NCBI GenBank assembly: GCA_021820825.1
Contig: JAKADD010000146.1
Coordinates: forward strand, 1-6,349
Source: Bacillota bacterium
Lineage (GTDB): Bacteria; Bacillota; Bacilli; Alicyclobacillales; SLC66
Direction of reading: 5' to 3'
Length of the DNA: 6,349 nucleotides
Both the position numbers and the translations under genes were made by a program. Positions 5,489-6,349 of this stretch are shown here, piece by piece. The notes beneath the pieces are model-generated. The model did not search any database and was not told where the DNA came from. It saw only the letters and a program-made list of their open reading frames with translations. Position 1 is the first letter of the stretch. Each line of letters opens with the position of its first letter.

Positions 5489-6349
5489 AGCGGCCCGGCA
5501 ACTGTACAACGCGCTGCTGGGCGAAGCCAAGCGCCGTCTGGCCTTGTTCCGGCAATCGATCTGGTATACAAAGGCCAATCAGACGAAGGACGAGGCCGAA
5601 CGTCGCACTCATTTTGCCGCCGCAAGAACCGCTCACGGGTTCTCCGCAGGCGCGCTGGAGGCCACGGCCGACGGGATGCGGCGCGACACCTGGCTGGGCG
5701 ATCATATCGATTCGCATGTGGAACAAAAGCTGGCCGCCCGCGCCTTCGCCGCCGTCGACAAGGTGGCATTGGGCAAAGCAAGAAACGTGCGCTTTAAGGG
5801 CCGACGCGGGCTGCACAGCCTGGAGGGGAAAAATAACAAAGCCTGCATTCGCTGGCGGAACGACCGGGTGCTGTGGAACGGACTCGAACTGCCCATGGTC
5901 AAGGCGGCGCACAAAGACCCGGTGATCCAGCATGGTCTCTCCTCGCGCGTGAAGTACGTTCGGATCGTGCGCCGGGAGGTTCATAGCCGGACCCGCTACT
6001 ATGCGCAACTGGTCTGTGAAGGATCCCCGTATCAGAAACCGGAACATGCCATCGGACCCGAGACGGTCGGGTTGGACATCGGACCCTCGACGATCGCGAT
6101 AGTTGGCGAGACGCAAGCGTCGCTGGAACAGTTTTGCGAGCCGGTGGCGAGGGATCACAAACGGATTCGGCGTCTGCAGCGCAAACTCGACCGGCAGCGG
6201 CGGGCGAACAATCCGGGGTGCTACGACGAACAAGGCCGTGCGATCAAAGGGAAGCGTCCGACAAACAAGAGCCGTCGGCAACAAGATACACAAGCGGAAC
6301 TGGCGGACCTGTTCCGGCGTGAGGCGGCGCATCGCAAGACCCTTCACGG
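5409..6349 (+). CDS. tnpB: TnpB-like (IS605 OrfB) RuvC nuclease, 5' part
   Basis: One frame stays open from GTG 5409 to the last base: 313 codons without a stop, and the 3' end lies outside. TnpB proteins are RNA-guided DNA nucleases that help such elements persist. Seen: the N-terminal opening CEIPLRVTRRQEKK, then ARFEAARQLYNALLGEAKRR typical of the N-terminal helical part, a middle region with VRFKGRRGLHSL, and the RuvC-I motif VGLDIGPSTIAIV with catalytic Asp at about residue 223 (codon 6075-6077). A basic segment follows, RRLQRKLDRQRRANNP, with AHRKTLHG at the edge. The RuvC-II Glu, zinc finger and RuvC-III Asp would lie beyond the window, so activity cannot be judged. The start is uncertain: GTG 5409 has no clear Shine-Dalgarno site and GTG 5448 or 5472 would cut into the conserved N terminus. 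It overlaps the tail of the tnpA pseudogene by 80 nt. Confidence 0.88.
   Translation, partial: MKTPSFTCEIPLRVTRRQEKKVDARFEAARQLYNALLGEAKRRLALFRQSIWYTKANQTKDEAERRTHFAAARTAHGFSAGALEATADGMRRDTWLGDHIDSHVEQKLAARAFAAVDKVALGKARNVRFKGRRGLHSLEGKNNKACIRWRNDRVLWNGLELPMVKAAHKDPVIQHGLSSRVKYVRIVRREVHSRTRYYAQLVCEGSPYQKPEHAIGPETVGLDIGPSTIAIVGETQASLEQFCEPVARDHKRIRRLQRKLDRQRRANNPGCYDEQGRAIKGKRPTNKSRRQQDTQAELADLFRREAAHRKTLH

Larger units (their letters stand above)
4894..6349 (+). mobile_element. IS200/IS605-type element, left part, continuing past the window
   Basis: The element is recognised by the order Y1-type TnpA then TnpB with overlapping frames, and by a hairpin near the left end in place of terminal inverted repeats. 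The left boundary is a proposal: TTAC at 4890-4893 is a known target tetranucleotide of some members (IS608), which insert just 3' of it. The bipartite hairpin then starts 6 nt inside. TTGAT at 4947-4951, the target of ISDra2-like members, is an alternative but would leave the hairpin outside. Insertion lies 16 nt behind the gerE terminator and appears harmless to gerE. The right end and any guide-RNA region are beyond base 6349. Confidence 0.75.

Noticed and set aside
4775..5578. 267-residue open frame on the - strand
   Set aside because: It crosses the gerE end, its terminator, the IS boundary and the tnpA pseudogene in antisense, with no recognisable domain.
5485..5925. 146-residue + strand frame inside tnpB
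   Set aside because: It is out of frame with the conserved TnpB-like sequence and is rich in Arg, Pro and Trp, typical of a shifted GC-rich frame.
5367..6347. 326-residue open frame on the - strand
   Set aside because: It lies antisense to the clear tnpB frame, has a low-complexity Arg/Pro/Leu composition and shows no motif. It is a shadow in GC-rich DNA.
4878..6349. CRISPR array or tRNA
   Set aside because: No regularly spaced repeats or cloverleaf-like pairing were seen here or elsewhere in the window.

Overview
The window reads as chromosomal DNA of a moderately GC-rich, endospore-forming Firmicute. The evidence is a near-canonical GerE sporulation regulator, a SAM-I (S-box) riboswitch, strong G-rich Shine-Dalgarno sites and a cell-wall-recycling murQ-nagZ pair. 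An Alicyclobacillus-like or related Bacillales host would fit, but that is an inference from gene style, not an identification.

Layout, all on the + strand. (1) 2-1887: the 3' end of murQ followed closely by a complete two-domain nagZ; together they handle peptidoglycan-derived amino sugars. (2) 1888-2255: no gene, but dense regulation. It holds an 11-nt tandem duplication, an inverted repeat touching the -35 box, a good sigma-A-type promoter, and a complete SAM-I riboswitch with a readable terminator/antiterminator switch. (3) 2256-4475: metX and hom, a two-gene methionine-branch operon under that riboswitch. The homoserine dehydrogenase stops after its catalytic domain and lacks the usual C-terminal ACT domain, so control may rest on SAM sensing at the RNA level rather than on threonine inhibition. 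(4) 4476-4877: a candidate sigma-K promoter, gerE and its intrinsic terminator. (5) About 4894 to the window end: the left part of an IS200/IS605-type element, inserted just behind the gerE terminator. Its structured left end is followed by a broken tnpA (one-base frameshift plus an altered HUH motif) and a long, uninterrupted tnpB-like gene that runs off the window.

How the parts fit: MetX acetylates the homoserine that Hom makes, feeding methionine and SAM synthesis, and SAM would close the loop by terminating the leader transcript. GerE is an independent late mother-cell unit. The transposon is a passenger whose TnpA looks dead while its TnpB-like frame is still open. I found no clearly undescribed multi-gene system. 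The most noteworthy points are the ACT-less Hom tied to an S-box, the sigma-K-like promoter before gerE, and the open tnpB beside a decayed tnpA.
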